A stretch of 64,000 nt of DNA, taken from positions 1 to 64,000 of the forward strand of contig NZ_JFZJ01000003.1 of the NCBI RefSeq assembly GCF_000636015.1, given 5' to 3'. Source of the DNA: Rhodomicrobium udaipurense JA643. GTDB taxonomy: Bacteria > Pseudomonadota > Alphaproteobacteria > Rhizobiales > Rhodomicrobiaceae. Every line of letters starts with the position of its first letter. Position 1 is the stretch's first letter. The notes under the pieces were generated by a model. That model had not been told where the DNA came from and ran no database searches. It saw nothing but the letters and a program-made list of their open reading frames with translations. Of this stretch, positions 33,765-42,918 are shown one piece after another. A program made the position numbers and the translations under genes.

Positions 33765-33793
33765 TTTCCAACGGGCTGGAGACGTTCTATATT
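33765..33793 (+). promoter_or_regulatory. Probable ssrA promoter
   Basis: TTTCCA (33765-33770) and TATATT (33788-33793) are 17 nt apart. The expected start at about 33800 gives an acceptor piece of about 81 nt ending in CCA at 33880, the size expected for a two-piece tmRNA. Confidence 0.5.
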
Positions 33794-33799
33794 ACTCAT

Positions 33800-34140
33800 T
33801 GCTGGTTCGCCAGCTATGGCGATAAATGGATATCGTAATAAGCCTATCGGACCCGGGGGCGGTACCCGGCGCCTCCACCACAAGCCGTCGTACGGCGAAG
33901 CCTAAGCCGCAATGGCGACGGCTTTTGATGGGGGCGAAATAGGATCGACGAGGGTGTAAAAGGTGGTCTTTCGCTCGGCATGGTACCGCCGTTTTGGGCC
34001 AAAATGATAGTTGCGAATGACAACTATGCTGGTGCTCGTCCCGTCGCGATTGCGGCGTAACTGCACCGAACTAAAGTCCTGATGGCGTAGCTGCTATCAG
34101 GCGCGGCTGGCGGGCGCCGGGCAACAGAAGCCCGCCACTT
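33800..34140 (+). ncRNA. ssrA: Transfer-messenger RNA, circularly permuted two-piece form
   Basis: The tmRNA rescues stalled ribosomes and tags the nascent chain for proteolysis. In Alphaproteobacteria the gene is permuted, and that is seen here. The acceptor piece comes first: a T-arm stem CCGGG/CCCGG, then CGCCTCCACCA ending at 33880. The coding piece starts with GGGGGCGAAATAGGATCGAC at 33930. GGGGGCG pairs with CGCCTCC to rebuild a 7-bp acceptor stem. The tag frame runs from GCG at 34013 to TAA at 34058-34060 and reads ANDNYAGARPVAIAA. Downstream helices include a GGCGGGC/GCCCGCC stem (34109-34136). The outer boundaries are approximate. sspB, encoding the tag adaptor, follows at once. Confidence 0.92.
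33882..33924 (+). repeat. Inverted repeat in the excised ssrA spacer
   Basis: AAGCCGTCG (33882-33890) and CGACGGCTT (33916-33924) are perfect 9-bp complements. They lie between the acceptor CCA and the coding-piece 5' end, so they would extend the acceptor stem in the precursor. This is likely the structure cut away when the two tmRNA pieces mature. Confidence 0.7.
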
Positions 34141-34176
34141 CCTTCACGGCCCATGGCCTATCTTGTAGAAGCAGAC

Positions 34177-34731
34177 ATGCCCGAAGACACCATCCCGTAC
34201 GACGATCTCGTGCTCGAAGCCCTGCGCGGGGTCGTCCGGTCCGTTCTTCTGCGTGTTCTGAAGCGCGGCATTCCGGGCGATCACCACTTCTACATCACCT
34301 TCGACACGCGCTCTCCGGGCGTCGGTCTTTCGAAGCGTCTCAAGGATCAGTATCCGAGCGAGATGACCATCGTCCTCCAGCACCAATTCTGGGATCTGGC
34401 GGTGACGGAGGATCGCTTCGAGGTGCGGCTTTCCTTCAACAATATTCCCGAGCGGCTTGTCATTCCGTTCAGCGCGGTGCGCATCTTTCAGGATCCGAGC
34501 GTCCACTTCGCGCTCGGCCTGCGTGCGTCCGAGGGTGAACTGGCCAAGGCCGACGAAGGTCTCTCGCTTGTTCCTTCTCCTCTCGCCGAGCAGGAAGTTC
34601 AGGCCATTCCCCATCACGACAACTCTCAACCTGAGATTGCCATCGAGGCGACTGAGGATGAGGATGATGCGGCCGAAAAGCATCGGAAGACCGCCGAAGT
34701 TGTCAGTCTGGACAAGTTCCGGAAAAAGTGA
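34177..34731 (+). CDS. sspB: ClpXP adaptor SspB, alphaproteobacterial type
   Basis: A 184-residue SspB-alpha that tethers ssrA-tagged proteins to the ClpXP protease. The core YDDLVLEALRGVVRSVL, HHFYITFDTRSPGV, YPSEMTIVLQHQFWDL and IPFSAVRIFQDPSVHF matches the alpha form. A flexible acidic linker leads to a C-terminal VVSLDKFRKK, the short ClpX-docking tail. I set the start at 34177 (MPEDTIPYDD) by family comparison; an in-frame ATG at 34153 would add eight residues and lie only about 15 nt from the end of ssrA. Placement next to ssrA couples substrate tag and adaptor. Confidence 0.9.
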   Translation: MPEDTIPYDDLVLEALRGVVRSVLLRVLKRGIPGDHHFYITFDTRSPGVGLSKRLKDQYPSEMTIVLQHQFWDLAVTEDRFEVRLSFNNIPERLVIPFSAVRIFQDPSVHFALGLRASEGELAKADEGLSLVPSPLAEQEVQAIPHHDNSQPEIAIEATEDEDDAAEKHRKTAEVVSLDKFRKK

Positions 34732-35011
34732 TCGGCGGCAGTTGAAATATTCGATTGACTGGCTGCTCATATTAATTGGCCAGTCATCCCTACGTGTCAT
34801 CTTCGCAACATCGCTCGCGCAAAGCGGCAAGAAGGCGGCGGTTTAGGGGCTGACGTACAGCCTCCCGTTGGTTATGTTCTCACAAACGAAAGTTGTGGCC
34901 TTCGAAAAAGCCGTTTGCGATGAGGAACCGCGGCTGAACTTCTCCGTTGAGAGAGCAAGCTGAGGCTTCTTCGTTGAAGGTTGAGATTGGTGAGACGCCG
35001 GAGGGATTTGA

Positions 35012-35590
35012 ATGTCACGCCTCATTATGAAAATCGCGGTTGCGGGCCTTGCCCTGACAATCGCTACCACGAATGCGAGTGCTGCGTTTCTCGACAGTTT
35101 CTTCAATGACCTTTTCGGTCCGATGAGCCCGCAGGGACGCCAGGTCGTCAGGATCAATGGCAGCCATAATGTGGGCGACATCATCGTCAGCTTCGGCGAC
35201 CGCCGTCTCTACTACGTCGAGTCCAAGACTGTGGCCTATAGCTATCCGATTGCGATCCCGAAGGCGGAAGCCAAGTGGTCCGGCGTCAGCTACGTCAGCC
35301 AGAAGCGCGAGAACCCGGCCTGGACGCCAACTGCTGACATGCGCAGGGAAAATCCCAAGCTTCCGGCTTACGTGCCCGGCGGCGATCCGCGCAATCCGCT
35401 CGGCACGCGCGCCCTGTATCTCGGCGACTCTCTGTACCGCATTCACGGCACGGACGCGCCTTGGCTGATCGGCCAGCAGGTTTCCCACGGCTGCATCCGT
35501 ATGTATAATGAGGACGCAGCCGATCTCTATCGCCGTGCGAAAGTCGGCGCGAAGGTTGTGGTGACCTGGGACCGCATGAGGACGATGTAG
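35012..35590 (+). CDS. L,D-transpeptidase (YkuD family), exported
   Basis: A 192-residue protein with a cleavable signal peptide (VAGLALTIATTNASA, about residues 9-25) and a YkuD catalytic domain. The active-site motif IHGTDAPWLIG...VSHGCIRM gives His145, His159 and the nucleophile Cys161. Such enzymes make 3-3 peptidoglycan cross-links or attach proteins to peptidoglycan in the periplasm. The sequence RENPAWTPTADM and PGGDPRNPLGTRALYL are family-typical. It is monocistronic, with a strong terminator behind it. Confidence 0.9.
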   Translation: MSRLIMKIAVAGLALTIATTNASAAFLDSFFNDLFGPMSPQGRQVVRINGSHNVGDIIVSFGDRRLYYVESKTVAYSYPIAIPKAEAKWSGVSYVSQKRENPAWTPTADMRRENPKLPAYVPGGDPRNPLGTRALYLGDSLYRIHGTDAPWLIGQQVSHGCIRMYNEDAADLYRRAKVGAKVVVTWDRMRTM

Positions 35591-35613
35591 TTCAATCTGA
35601 TCATGACGAGATG

Positions 35614-35637
35614 AAAGGCCGGTCCGCCGGCCTTTTT
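35614..35637 (+). terminator. Intrinsic terminator after the L,D-transpeptidase gene
   Basis: AAAGGCCGG (35614-35622) and CCGGCCTTT (from 35627) form a 9-bp stem around TCCG, ending in a run of five T. Confidence 0.85.
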
Positions 35638-36077
35638 CATTTTCGTCACTCTGCGAGAATTGCATGGCCCGTATTCACCGTCGACTTAGGCAAATTTTCG
35701 CCTTTGTTCAGTGAATGAACATTACTCTGTGTGGGTTTGTCCGGCGAGGGGCGGGAGAGTTTAGACTTTCAATACGGCGGATCCGGCATAATCACGGCAA
35801 CGCTTATCAGCGGGTGCGCCTGTTAGGTAACACATCTTGGCGCGGTAGATGCAGGCCAAGGTGCTTGTGGTGCTGGAAAATCACAGTATTCAGGGGCGTC
35901 CTGACTGAAAGGGGCGTTTGATCTTGATTGCTGGAAAGGCACTCCCCAAAAGTGTCATTCGAACGACTGTTTATTGGGCCAGCTTCGGAACGGTGGGTGC
36001 GAGCGGCTTGTTGGCGAGAGGCAATTATAGTGGTTTGCGTGGAAAATGGGCCACGTCATCGATACGAGGTGACCGGG
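35638..36077. other. Intergenic region before ispH, no gene seen
   Basis: About 440 nt without a supported gene. Open frames that run into ispH from 35928 lack homology and start signals. A promoter for ispH-hpnH is expected here, but no convincing hexamer pair with normal spacing was found. Confidence 0.5.
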
Positions 36078-37034
36078 ATGCAGAAACTCGCTCGCGCTAA
36101 TGGCAGCATACAAGTCGTTCTGGTTCAGCCGCGTGGTTTCTGTGCCGGGGTTGTCCGCGCAATATCGATCGTCGAGCGCGCGCTCGAAAAATACGACGCC
36201 CCCGTTTTCGTCCGGCATGAGATCGTGCATAACAAGCACGTCGTCGACGACCTGAAGGCCAAGGGCGCTCGCTTCGTGGATGAGATCGACGAGATCCCCG
36301 AAGGTGCCGTCACCATTTTCAGTGCGCACGGCGTAGCCAAGGACGTCGAGATTTCGGCCGAGGAGCGCGGCCTTCCCGTCATCGATGCGACTTGCCCGCT
36401 CGTTACCAAGGTTCACTTGCAAGGCAAGCGATACCTCAGTCAGGGGCGCACGCTCATTCTCGTCGGCCATGCCGGACATCCGGAGGTCGAGGGCACAATG
36501 GGCCAGATCCCCGGCACGGTTCATCTGGTGCAGACGGAAGACGATGTCGCGGCGCTGCCTGTCTCGCGCGATACGCCGGTCGCCTACATCACCCAGACGA
36601 CGCTCAGCATTGACGACACGCGCGGGATCATCCTTGCGATCAAGGACCGCTTCAAGGACGTCATAGGCCCCGGCACGAACGACATCTGCTACGCTACGCA
36701 GAACCGCCAGATGGCCGTGCGCGAGTTGTCCAAGATCGCGGACGTCATTCTCGTGGTGGGCGCGAAGAACAGTTCGAATTCGAACCGTCTGCGCGAGATC
36801 GGCGAAGAGGCGGGTGTGCCAAGCTATCTGCTGGCGGATGGCAGCGAATTGAAACCCGATTGGGTGCGCGGTGCGCAAATCGTCGGCCTGACCGCCGGAG
36901 CTTCCGCACCCGAGGGGATGGTTCAGGATGTGATCGAAGCCCTGCGAAAGCTTGGCCCGGTCGACGTGACAAATTTACCAGGCGTTGAAGAAAATGTGGA
37001 GTTTCGTCTCCCCGTCCAGCTACACGCCCTTTGA
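36078..37034 (+). CDS. ispH: 4-hydroxy-3-methylbut-2-enyl diphosphate reductase
   Basis: A 318-residue iron-sulfur enzyme, the last step of the MEP pathway, yielding IPP and DMAPP. The three cluster cysteines are in [12 protein letters not shown] (Cys22), [12 protein letters not shown] and [13 protein letters not shown], and the substrate motif SAHGVAK is present. The start at 36078 ([10 protein letters not shown]) has GAGGTGACCGGG upstream and fits the family length. It lies about 90 nt before hpnH on the same strand and supplies C5 units for the hopanoid genes that follow. Confidence 0.95.
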   Translation: MQKLARANGSIQVVLVQPRGFCAGVVRAISIVERALEKYDAPVFVRHEIVHNKHVVDDLKAKGARFVDEIDEIPEGAVTIFSAHGVAKDVEISAEERGLPVIDATCPLVTKVHLQGKRYLSQGRTLILVGHAGHPEVEGTMGQIPGTVHLVQTEDDVAALPVSRDTPVAYITQTTLSIDDTRGIILAIKDRFKDVIGPGTNDICYATQNRQMAVRELSKIADVILVVGAKNSSNSNRLREIGEEAGVPSYLLADGSELKPDWVRGAQIVGLTAGASAPEGMVQDVIEALRKLGPVDVTNLPGVEENVEFRLPVQLHAL

Positions 37035-37124
37035 GATCGAGTTTATCGAGGCTAAGTCCCTCTCTCGATTATAACGAAATGCCGAGACGCGCATTCGCGC
37101 GACGATTAGTGGGAGCAGCGTGCA

Positions 37125-38267
37125 ATGGTGTTGCCGTTTTTCAAGGAAAGACGGATTGGGGCTTATCTTCTGAAGCAGACGCTCAAGGGACGGAAACATT
37201 ATCCCCTCGTGCTGATGTTGGAGCCTCTTTTTCGCTGCAACCTTGCCTGCGCGGGCTGCGGCAAGATCGATTATCCCGATCAGATCCTGAACCGTCGGCT
37301 GTCGGTGCAGGAATGCCTCGACGCGGCGGAAGAATGCGGCGCGCCCATGGTGGCGATCCCCGGCGGTGAGCCGCTCATCCATCGCGAGATCGACCAGATC
37401 GTGAAGGGCCTCATCGCGCAGAAGCGTTTCGTTTCGCTCTGCACCAACGCTATGCTGCTTGAGAAGAAGCTGCATCTGTTCGAGCCGTCGCCTTATTTCT
37501 TCTTTTCGGTGCACCTCGACGGCCTGCGCGAGCATCATGATGCATCCGTGTGCCAGAAAGGCGTGTTCGACCGCGCGTTCAATGCGATCCGGCTCGCCAA
37601 GGCGAAAGGCTTCGAGGTCAACGTCAACTCGACGGTGTTCGACGGTTACGACCCGAAGGAACTCGCGCGGTTTCTCGACTTCTGCAAGGAGCTCGGCGTC
37701 GGCGTCTCGATCTCGCCCGGCTACGCCTATGAGCGCGCGCCCGATCAGGAGCACTTCCTGAACCGTCGCAAGACCAAAGAACTGTTCCGCAAGGTCTTCG
37801 AGCTCGGCAAGGGCAAGCGCTGGACGTTCACGCACTCGCCGCTGTTCCTCGACTTCCTCGCGGGCAACCAGGAATTTCATTGCTCGCCCTGGGGCATGCC
37901 GACGCGCAGCATCTTCGGCTGGCAGAAGCCGTGCTATCTGATCGGCGAGGGTTACGCGCGCACCTACAAGGAACTGATGGAGACCACCAACTGGGACTCC
38001 TACGGCACCGGCCGCTACGAGAAGTGCGCGAACTGCATGGCGCATTGCGGCTACGAGCCAACGGCAGCGCATGCCAGCATCACCAACCCGCTCAGCATGC
38101 TCAAGCTCATGTGGACGGGTATCCGCACGGATGGCCCATTCGCCCCGGAAATCTCCATGGCGGATCAGCGTCCCGCGACCTATGTGCATTCGCTTCACGT
38201 CGAGCAGGAAATGAAGCGAATCGCGGATGAGGAAGAGAAGCCGCAGCGTCTTTCAGCGGCGGAATAA
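37125..38267 (+). CDS. hpnH: Adenosyl-hopene transferase HpnH (radical SAM)
   Basis: A 380-residue radical SAM enzyme that adds a 5'-deoxyadenosyl group to diploptene, the first step toward extended (C35) hopanoids. The cluster motif RCNLACAGCGK supplies Cys38, Cys42 and Cys45 (CX3CX2C). PGGEPLIH is the SAM-contacting segment, and the C-terminal region with CHYEP-like Cys (KCANCMAHCGYEPTAA) is typical of HpnH. It follows ispH and converges on hpnG, the next enzyme in its pathway. Confidence 0.95.
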   Translation: MVLPFFKERRIGAYLLKQTLKGRKHYPLVLMLEPLFRCNLACAGCGKIDYPDQILNRRLSVQECLDAAEECGAPMVAIPGGEPLIHREIDQIVKGLIAQKRFVSLCTNAMLLEKKLHLFEPSPYFFFSVHLDGLREHHDASVCQKGVFDRAFNAIRLAKAKGFEVNVNSTVFDGYDPKELARFLDFCKELGVGVSISPGYAYERAPDQEHFLNRRKTKELFRKVFELGKGKRWTFTHSPLFLDFLAGNQEFHCSPWGMPTRSIFGWQKPCYLIGEGYARTYKELMETTNWDSYGTGRYEKCANCMAHCGYEPTAAHASITNPLSMLKLMWTGIRTDGPFAPEISMADQRPATYVHSLHVEQEMKRIADEEEKPQRLSAAE

Positions 38268-38275
38268 CGTCGGAT

Positions 38276-38299
38276 GCCTCGCGGCTTTGCCCGCGAGGC
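38276..38299. terminator. Palindrome between converging hpnH and hpnG
   Basis: GCCTCGCGG (38276-38284) and CCGCGAGGC (38291-38299) form a perfect 9-bp stem with a 6-nt loop in the 63-nt gap between the two genes. It may stop transcription from both sides, although no T-run is present. Confidence 0.5.
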
Positions 38300-38330
38300 G
38301 AAGTTGTTGGCGTCGCCCGGCGACGCTGGC

Positions 38331-39038
38331 TCACTCGGTGTGTAGCGGTACTTCCACCGGCTCCGGTAGACCGAAAAGCGGCCCCAGCGTCTTCCGGCAG
38401 TCGGCGAGCGCTTGCTTGGCCTTCTGGCTGTCGCCCGCGAGGCGAATGATGCCGGGAATGTCGCGCGGGTGGCGTAGGAGCGAGCGTAGCACCGCGACGG
38501 CGTCTGTCGTACCGTCTTCGCGGACGCCGGCGATGGCGCTTAACGGCACGGCGCGGTCGGCGGGATCGATCACCACACGAAGAACGGCGAAGGGCAGCGC
38601 ATAATGAGCGGCCACTCCAGCCGCCACCTGCGATTCCATATCCACCGCCGCCGCGCCTGTGTTCGATGCGAGCGCTTCCTTCTCGAACGCCGAGATGATG
38701 GGCGTTTCAGAGCCGTAAACCGGCATGGCATAGGCGTGCGGCAGAGCGTTCAGGAGCGATTGCGTCCAGCGCGCGTCCGTCTCGAACGTGCCATCCGCCG
38801 TCAACACGGCCGTTGCGACGACGATGTCGCCAGGCTTCAGCGCGGGCAGCAGGCCGCCAGCCGTGCCGAAGCTCAGGAGGCCACGCACACCGGCCCGCGC
38901 ATGCGTGTGCAGACCATCGAGTAATTTCGGTCGGTTTTGCCCGTAAACAGCGCGTGCGCCGCCGTGCTTCTCGGCGAGACGCGCCTCGAAGTCCATGCCC
39001 GTGGCCACGAGGACGGGTTTTTCGGCGAGCATTGTCAT
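38331..39038 (-). CDS. hpnG: HpnG, adenosylhopane nucleosidase/phosphorylase
   Basis: A 235-residue member of the nucleoside phosphorylase/MTA-SAH nucleosidase superfamily. HpnG removes adenine from adenosylhopane to give ribosylhopane. The N-terminus PVLVATGMDFEARLA, GVRGLLSFGTAGGL and AAAVDMESQVAAGVAAHY (with the active-site Met-Glu) are visible. It is the last gene of the leftward hpn set, about 500 nt downstream of shc. The start could also be two codons further in. Confidence 0.88.
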   Translation of the reverse strand: MTMLAEKPVLVATGMDFEARLAEKHGGARAVYGQNRPKLLDGLHTHARAGVRGLLSFGTAGGLLPALKPGDIVVATAVLTADGTFETDARWTQSLLNALPHAYAMPVYGSETPIISAFEKEALASNTGAAAVDMESQVAAGVAAHYALPFAVLRVVIDPADRAVPLSAIAGVREDGTTDAVAVLRSLLRHPRDIPGIIRLAGDSQKAKQALADCRKTLGPLFGLPEPVEVPLHTE

Positions 39039-39546
39039 GGAGAGTACCTCAGGGCGAAGTCGCCGCGTTACCGGCCTTTTTGCAAAGCCGCTCAGACTCA
39101 GACCGGGCTTTGTTGTTCACCCGCGGTAACCAGCGTCCACTTGCCGAACGGACTATCTTCTCAGGATGGGACACATCATTCACGCGCAAGCGCAGAACGC
39201 CTTCGGTGCGAGCGAGGCTAGCCGACAGTTTGCGCGAGGGCAAGAAGCCTTGAAGATGAGGTTAAGATCGCGCGCGAATTCGTGCGTTCGCGTTTATCGG
39301 ATTGCTAGCAACGGCGACGCCGCAAGGTGAGCGATTCTGACGCAAGGTACACGCCCACTTTCAGGCCGAAAATGGTTTTGGGAAAGGGCGGTTTATCCCG
39401 ATTAGACCCGCAGCAAAGGGCAGCCAAGCCGCGAATGTGGCAGGTATTTGGACAGGCCACGCTACCGTGAAAGCATTCGCCTCTGCGCGCCCTCGGTGGC
39501 CGCGCCTCCCACGAAACCAAAGCGATGAAGCCAGCCGCGCCGCTGC
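39039..39546. other. Gap between shc and hpnG, no gene seen
   Basis: 508 nt of GC-rich sequence with no supported coding region. It may carry a separate promoter for hpnG. I see no RNA gene, large inverted repeat or transposon remnant. Confidence 0.5.
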
Positions 39547-41586
39547 CTACATCCCGTGCATCACGGGTGCGCGGTTGCCGCTCGTGAGGTTGCGATAGCG
39601 CGCCAACGCCCATAGCGGGAAGTATTTCGAGTAGCCGTGATAGATGAGGTAGAACACGCGCGGGAAGCCGGGCGCATTATGCCGTTCTTCCTTCCAGGTG
39701 CCCGCCTCGTTCTGGTTCGCGACGAGCCACGCGATACCGCGCTTGACCGCCGGATTATCAACCTCGCCCGCCGCCATCAGGCCGAGCAGCGCCCACGATG
39801 TCTGTGATGCCGTGCTGGGCGACTTCTCATAGCCCTTGTAGTCGAGCTTGTAGCTGGAGCCGTCCTCGCCCCAGCCGCCATCTTCATTCTGGATCGAAAC
39901 GAGCCACGCCACCGCGCGGCGCATCGCTGCGGAATCATGCGCGAGGCCCGCCGCATTCAGCGCGCACAACGCCGACCACGTGCCGTAAATGTAGTTGCTG
40001 CCCCAGCGGCCGAACCACGAGCCGTCTTTCTCCTGCTCGGACAGGATATAGTCGATGCCGCGCTTCATGACCGCGTTGGTGTCGGGCTTCTCGCCGAGCT
40101 GCGCGAGCATTGACACGCAGCGCGCGCTGACGTCCACCGTCGGTGGGTCGAGCAGCGCGCCGTGATCCGAGAACGGGATGTTGTTCAGGTAATAGCAGGT
40201 GTTGTCCGCGTCGAAGGCGCCCCAGCCGCCGTTCTTGCTTTGAAGGCCGGAAACCCATTCCTTGGCGCGCGCGACGGACTGCTCGAAGTTGGCGTTGCTG
40301 CCGGGCAGGTGCGCGGCCCGGTCGAGAGCCAGCGCCACCACGGCGGTGTCATCGACGTCGGGATAATGCGGGTTGGCATACTGGAAGGCCCAGCCGCCGG
40401 GGCGCACGTCGGGCTTCTGATCCGCCCAGTCGCCCTTCACATCGAGCACCTGAAGCGGCTTCAGCCATTCGAGCCCGCGATGCGCGGCTTCGCGCTCGGC
40501 CTCGCCGCCCGTCTCCAGCAGGGCATGTGCAGCAAGCCCCGTGTCCCACACCGGCGAGACGCACGGCTGGCAGTAGACTTCGTTTTCCGTCTCGAACAGC
40601 AGCTTCTCGATGGAATAGCGGGCGATGGCGCGGTCCGGGTCGCTTTCCGGCACGCCGAGCGCCTCGTACATCATCACGCTGTTCGCCATCGCCGGGAAGA
40701 TCGCGCCGAGGCCGTCCTCGCCGTTGAGCCGCTCCTTCACGAAGGCGACGGCCTTGCCGATAGCGCTCTTGCGCGACCGCTTCGGCAGCATTGGATCGAC
40801 CACGCGCAGGCAGGCGTCTACGCCCGCGAAGAATGTGTACCACGCGCGGCTCTGGCCTTCGGCGCGAGGGCGCGGCCCAACCTTCTTCGGGTTCGTATGG
40901 AACAGCTCGTTTATCGAGACGCCGCGCGGGTTCTTCGCGACCGGCTTCAGCGCGCCGAGCACGAACAGCGGCACCATCACCGTGCGCGCCCAGTAGGACA
41001 CCTTCGACATGTGGAAGGGGAACCAGCGCGGCAGGTGCATGATCTCGACCGGCATCACAGGCACTGCGCGCCACGTGACCACGCCGAACAGCGCGAGCAG
41101 GATGCGTGTGAACACATTCGCCATCTCCGCGCCGCCGCGCGACAGGATCGCCTCGCGGGCGCGGACCATGTGCGGCGCGTCGATGTCGTCGCCGATCATC
41201 TTCAGCGCGAAGTAGGCCTTCACGCTGGCGCTCATGTCGAACTCGCCCTTGTGGAACAGCGGCCAGCCGCCATGCTCGCCCTGAATGCGGCGCAGATAGG
41301 TGGCGATCTTCGCCTCGCGCTCAAGGTTCGGCTCTTCCCCGAGGTAATGCACAAGGAGCGCGTATTCCGCCGGGATGGTGGCGTCCGCCTCGAACTCGAA
41401 GCACCAGTGGCCGTCTTCGCGCTGGTAGGACAGAAGGGCCGACGATGCGGCATTGATGCGTTCTTCGAGGAAGGCGCGATCTGCGAGGCTACCATGGCTG
41501 CGATCGAAATGGGCGCGATCAAAATCGAAGCGCTCGGCGCTGCCTTCGGCGAAATTGACGCCGTTGCGGCCGGTCATATCCATCAT
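39547..41586 (-). CDS. shc: Squalene-hopene cyclase
   Basis: A 679-residue monotopic membrane enzyme that cyclises squalene to hopene and diplopterol in one step. The catalytic acid motif is YPDVDDTAVV (Asp410-Asp413). Many QW repeats are visible, such as QSKNGGWGAFDADNTCYYLN and SIQNEDGGWGE. Length fits the family (630-725). Also called hpnF. It lies 4 nt downstream of hpnE, so the squalene-making genes and the cyclase are co-expressed. Confidence 0.97.
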   Translation of the reverse strand: MMDMTGRNGVNFAEGSAERFDFDRAHFDRSHGSLADRAFLEERINAASSALLSYQREDGHWCFEFEADATIPAEYALLVHYLGEEPNLEREAKIATYLRRIQGEHGGWPLFHKGEFDMSASVKAYFALKMIGDDIDAPHMVRAREAILSRGGAEMANVFTRILLALFGVVTWRAVPVMPVEIMHLPRWFPFHMSKVSYWARTVMVPLFVLGALKPVAKNPRGVSINELFHTNPKKVGPRPRAEGQSRAWYTFFAGVDACLRVVDPMLPKRSRKSAIGKAVAFVKERLNGEDGLGAIFPAMANSVMMYEALGVPESDPDRAIARYSIEKLLFETENEVYCQPCVSPVWDTGLAAHALLETGGEAEREAAHRGLEWLKPLQVLDVKGDWADQKPDVRPGGWAFQYANPHYPDVDDTAVVALALDRAAHLPGSNANFEQSVARAKEWVSGLQSKNGGWGAFDADNTCYYLNNIPFSDHGALLDPPTVDVSARCVSMLAQLGEKPDTNAVMKRGIDYILSEQEKDGSWFGRWGSNYIYGTWSALCALNAAGLAHDSAAMRRAVAWLVSIQNEDGGWGEDGSSYKLDYKGYEKSPSTASQTSWALLGLMAAGEVDNPAVKRGIAWLVANQNEAGTWKEERHNAPGFPRVFYLIYHGYSKYFPLWALARYRNLTSGNRAPVMHGM

Positions 41587-41590
41587 TACT

Positions 41591-42916
41591 CTAAACCCTC
41601 ATCGTCAACAGGGCGGCGCGCTCGCCGGAGCGGATCGCCCCCTCAATGGTCGCGGGAAGGCCGGTCTGCGTCCAATCGCCCGCGAGAAAAAGATTGCGCC
41701 ACTGCGTTGTCGCATTCGGGCGCACGGCATCCTGAGCGGGGGTAGCGGCGAACGTAGCACGCTTTTCCTTGACGATTTGCCACGGAGGCAGTTCGGGCGG
41801 AAGCCCCGTAATTGTAACAACCTCGCGCCAGAGATCGGCGGCGAGTGTTTCGCGTGGACGGTCGACCAGTCGATCCGCGCCGCTGATCGTAATAGACAAT
41901 CTGTTTTCGAATGCAAAGAGCCATTCGATCGTGCCGCCCACAACGCCCATCAGCGGTGGGAAGCCAGCTGGCGGCGCGATGCGGAAATGCGCGTTCAGGA
42001 TGGAGCGGACCTCGGTCGGCGCGGAAAGGCCGGGGACGAGCGTCGGCGCGATCCATTGCGGCACAGCGAGGATGACCGTCTCGCCGCCCGCCACCGGAAT
42101 TTCGCCGTCGCCGAAGTCGAGGCCGGTCACGCTGCCATCCGCGAAGGCGATGCGCTTCAGTCGCCGCCCGAAGGTGACGCTGTGGCCCCGCGCGCGCAGA
42201 TAGTCGAGCGCCGGATCGATGAACGCCGCGGACAGCCCTTCCGCAACCAGCGGGCGGCAGGCCTCGCCGCCCTTTGCCAGCGTCTCGCGCATGATGGTGC
42301 CCGCGAGCTTCGCCGATGCCTCGGCGGGGTCCGTGTTCAGCGCAGCGATCATCAGCGGCAGCCAGAGCCGCTCATAGAGCGTGCCTTTGGGCGCGATAAC
42401 ATCAGTTACAGTTTTGTCTGCGCCAGCCCACATCAGACGCGCCGCGCCGAGATAGTCGAGCGGCTTTGTGCCCGGCACGCGGCGCTTGGCGTCGAACAGC
42501 CAGAGCGGCAGGCGGCCGTCATTGATGCTGAGCGTCCAGCGCTCGCCGGTGATGAGATCCGCGAACGGAAATTCGGCCTTCGCCGGGGCGTGCATCTTCG
42601 CCGCGCCACCGATCAGCGAGAGATAACGAAAAGCGCAGTCATTGCCGGACAGCAACAGGTGGTTGCCGTTGTCGATCACCTGATCGAGCGTCGCGTCGTA
42701 ATAGGAGCGGCAGCGGCCGCCCGCGTGGATGCTCGCTTCGTAGACTGCGACGGGGTGGCCCCGCTCGGCGAGGCGAACGGCGGCGGACAGGCCAGCCAGC
42801 CCCGCGCCGATGACATGCGTGAGCGGCGCGCCACTGCTCGCGGCAGCAGGCGCTTCGGGCAAACCTTGCGCGGTCCCGCCTTCGTCGCGGGTTTGTGTCG
42901 AGTCGGCCTGATCCAT
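41591..42916 (-). CDS. hpnE: Hydroxysqualene dehydroxylase HpnE
   Basis: A 441-residue FAD-dependent amine-oxidase-type protein. HpnE reduces hydroxysqualene to squalene, the last of three HpnCDE steps that replace a single squalene synthase. HVIGAGLAGLSAAVRLAERG is the dinucleotide fold, followed by AGGRCRSYYD. The C-terminal FLAGDWTQTGLPATIEGAI is the second FAD motif. The start at 42916 is supported by its position 2 nt past the hpnD stop and by the family length. Confidence 0.93.
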   Translation of the reverse strand: MDQADSTQTRDEGGTAQGLPEAPAAASSGAPLTHVIGAGLAGLSAAVRLAERGHPVAVYEASIHAGGRCRSYYDATLDQVIDNGNHLLLSGNDCAFRYLSLIGGAAKMHAPAKAEFPFADLITGERWTLSINDGRLPLWLFDAKRRVPGTKPLDYLGAARLMWAGADKTVTDVIAPKGTLYERLWLPLMIAALNTDPAEASAKLAGTIMRETLAKGGEACRPLVAEGLSAAFIDPALDYLRARGHSVTFGRRLKRIAFADGSVTGLDFGDGEIPVAGGETVILAVPQWIAPTLVPGLSAPTEVRSILNAHFRIAPPAGFPPLMGVVGGTIEWLFAFENRLSITISGADRLVDRPRETLAADLWREVVTITGLPPELPPWQIVKEKRATFAATPAQDAVRPNATTQWRNLFLAGDWTQTGLPATIEGAIRSGERAALLTMRV

Positions 42917-42918
42917 GG

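Noticed and set aside
35715-35921. 68-codon open frame before ispH
   Set aside because: Cys/Arg-rich translation with no recognisable features; likely chance.
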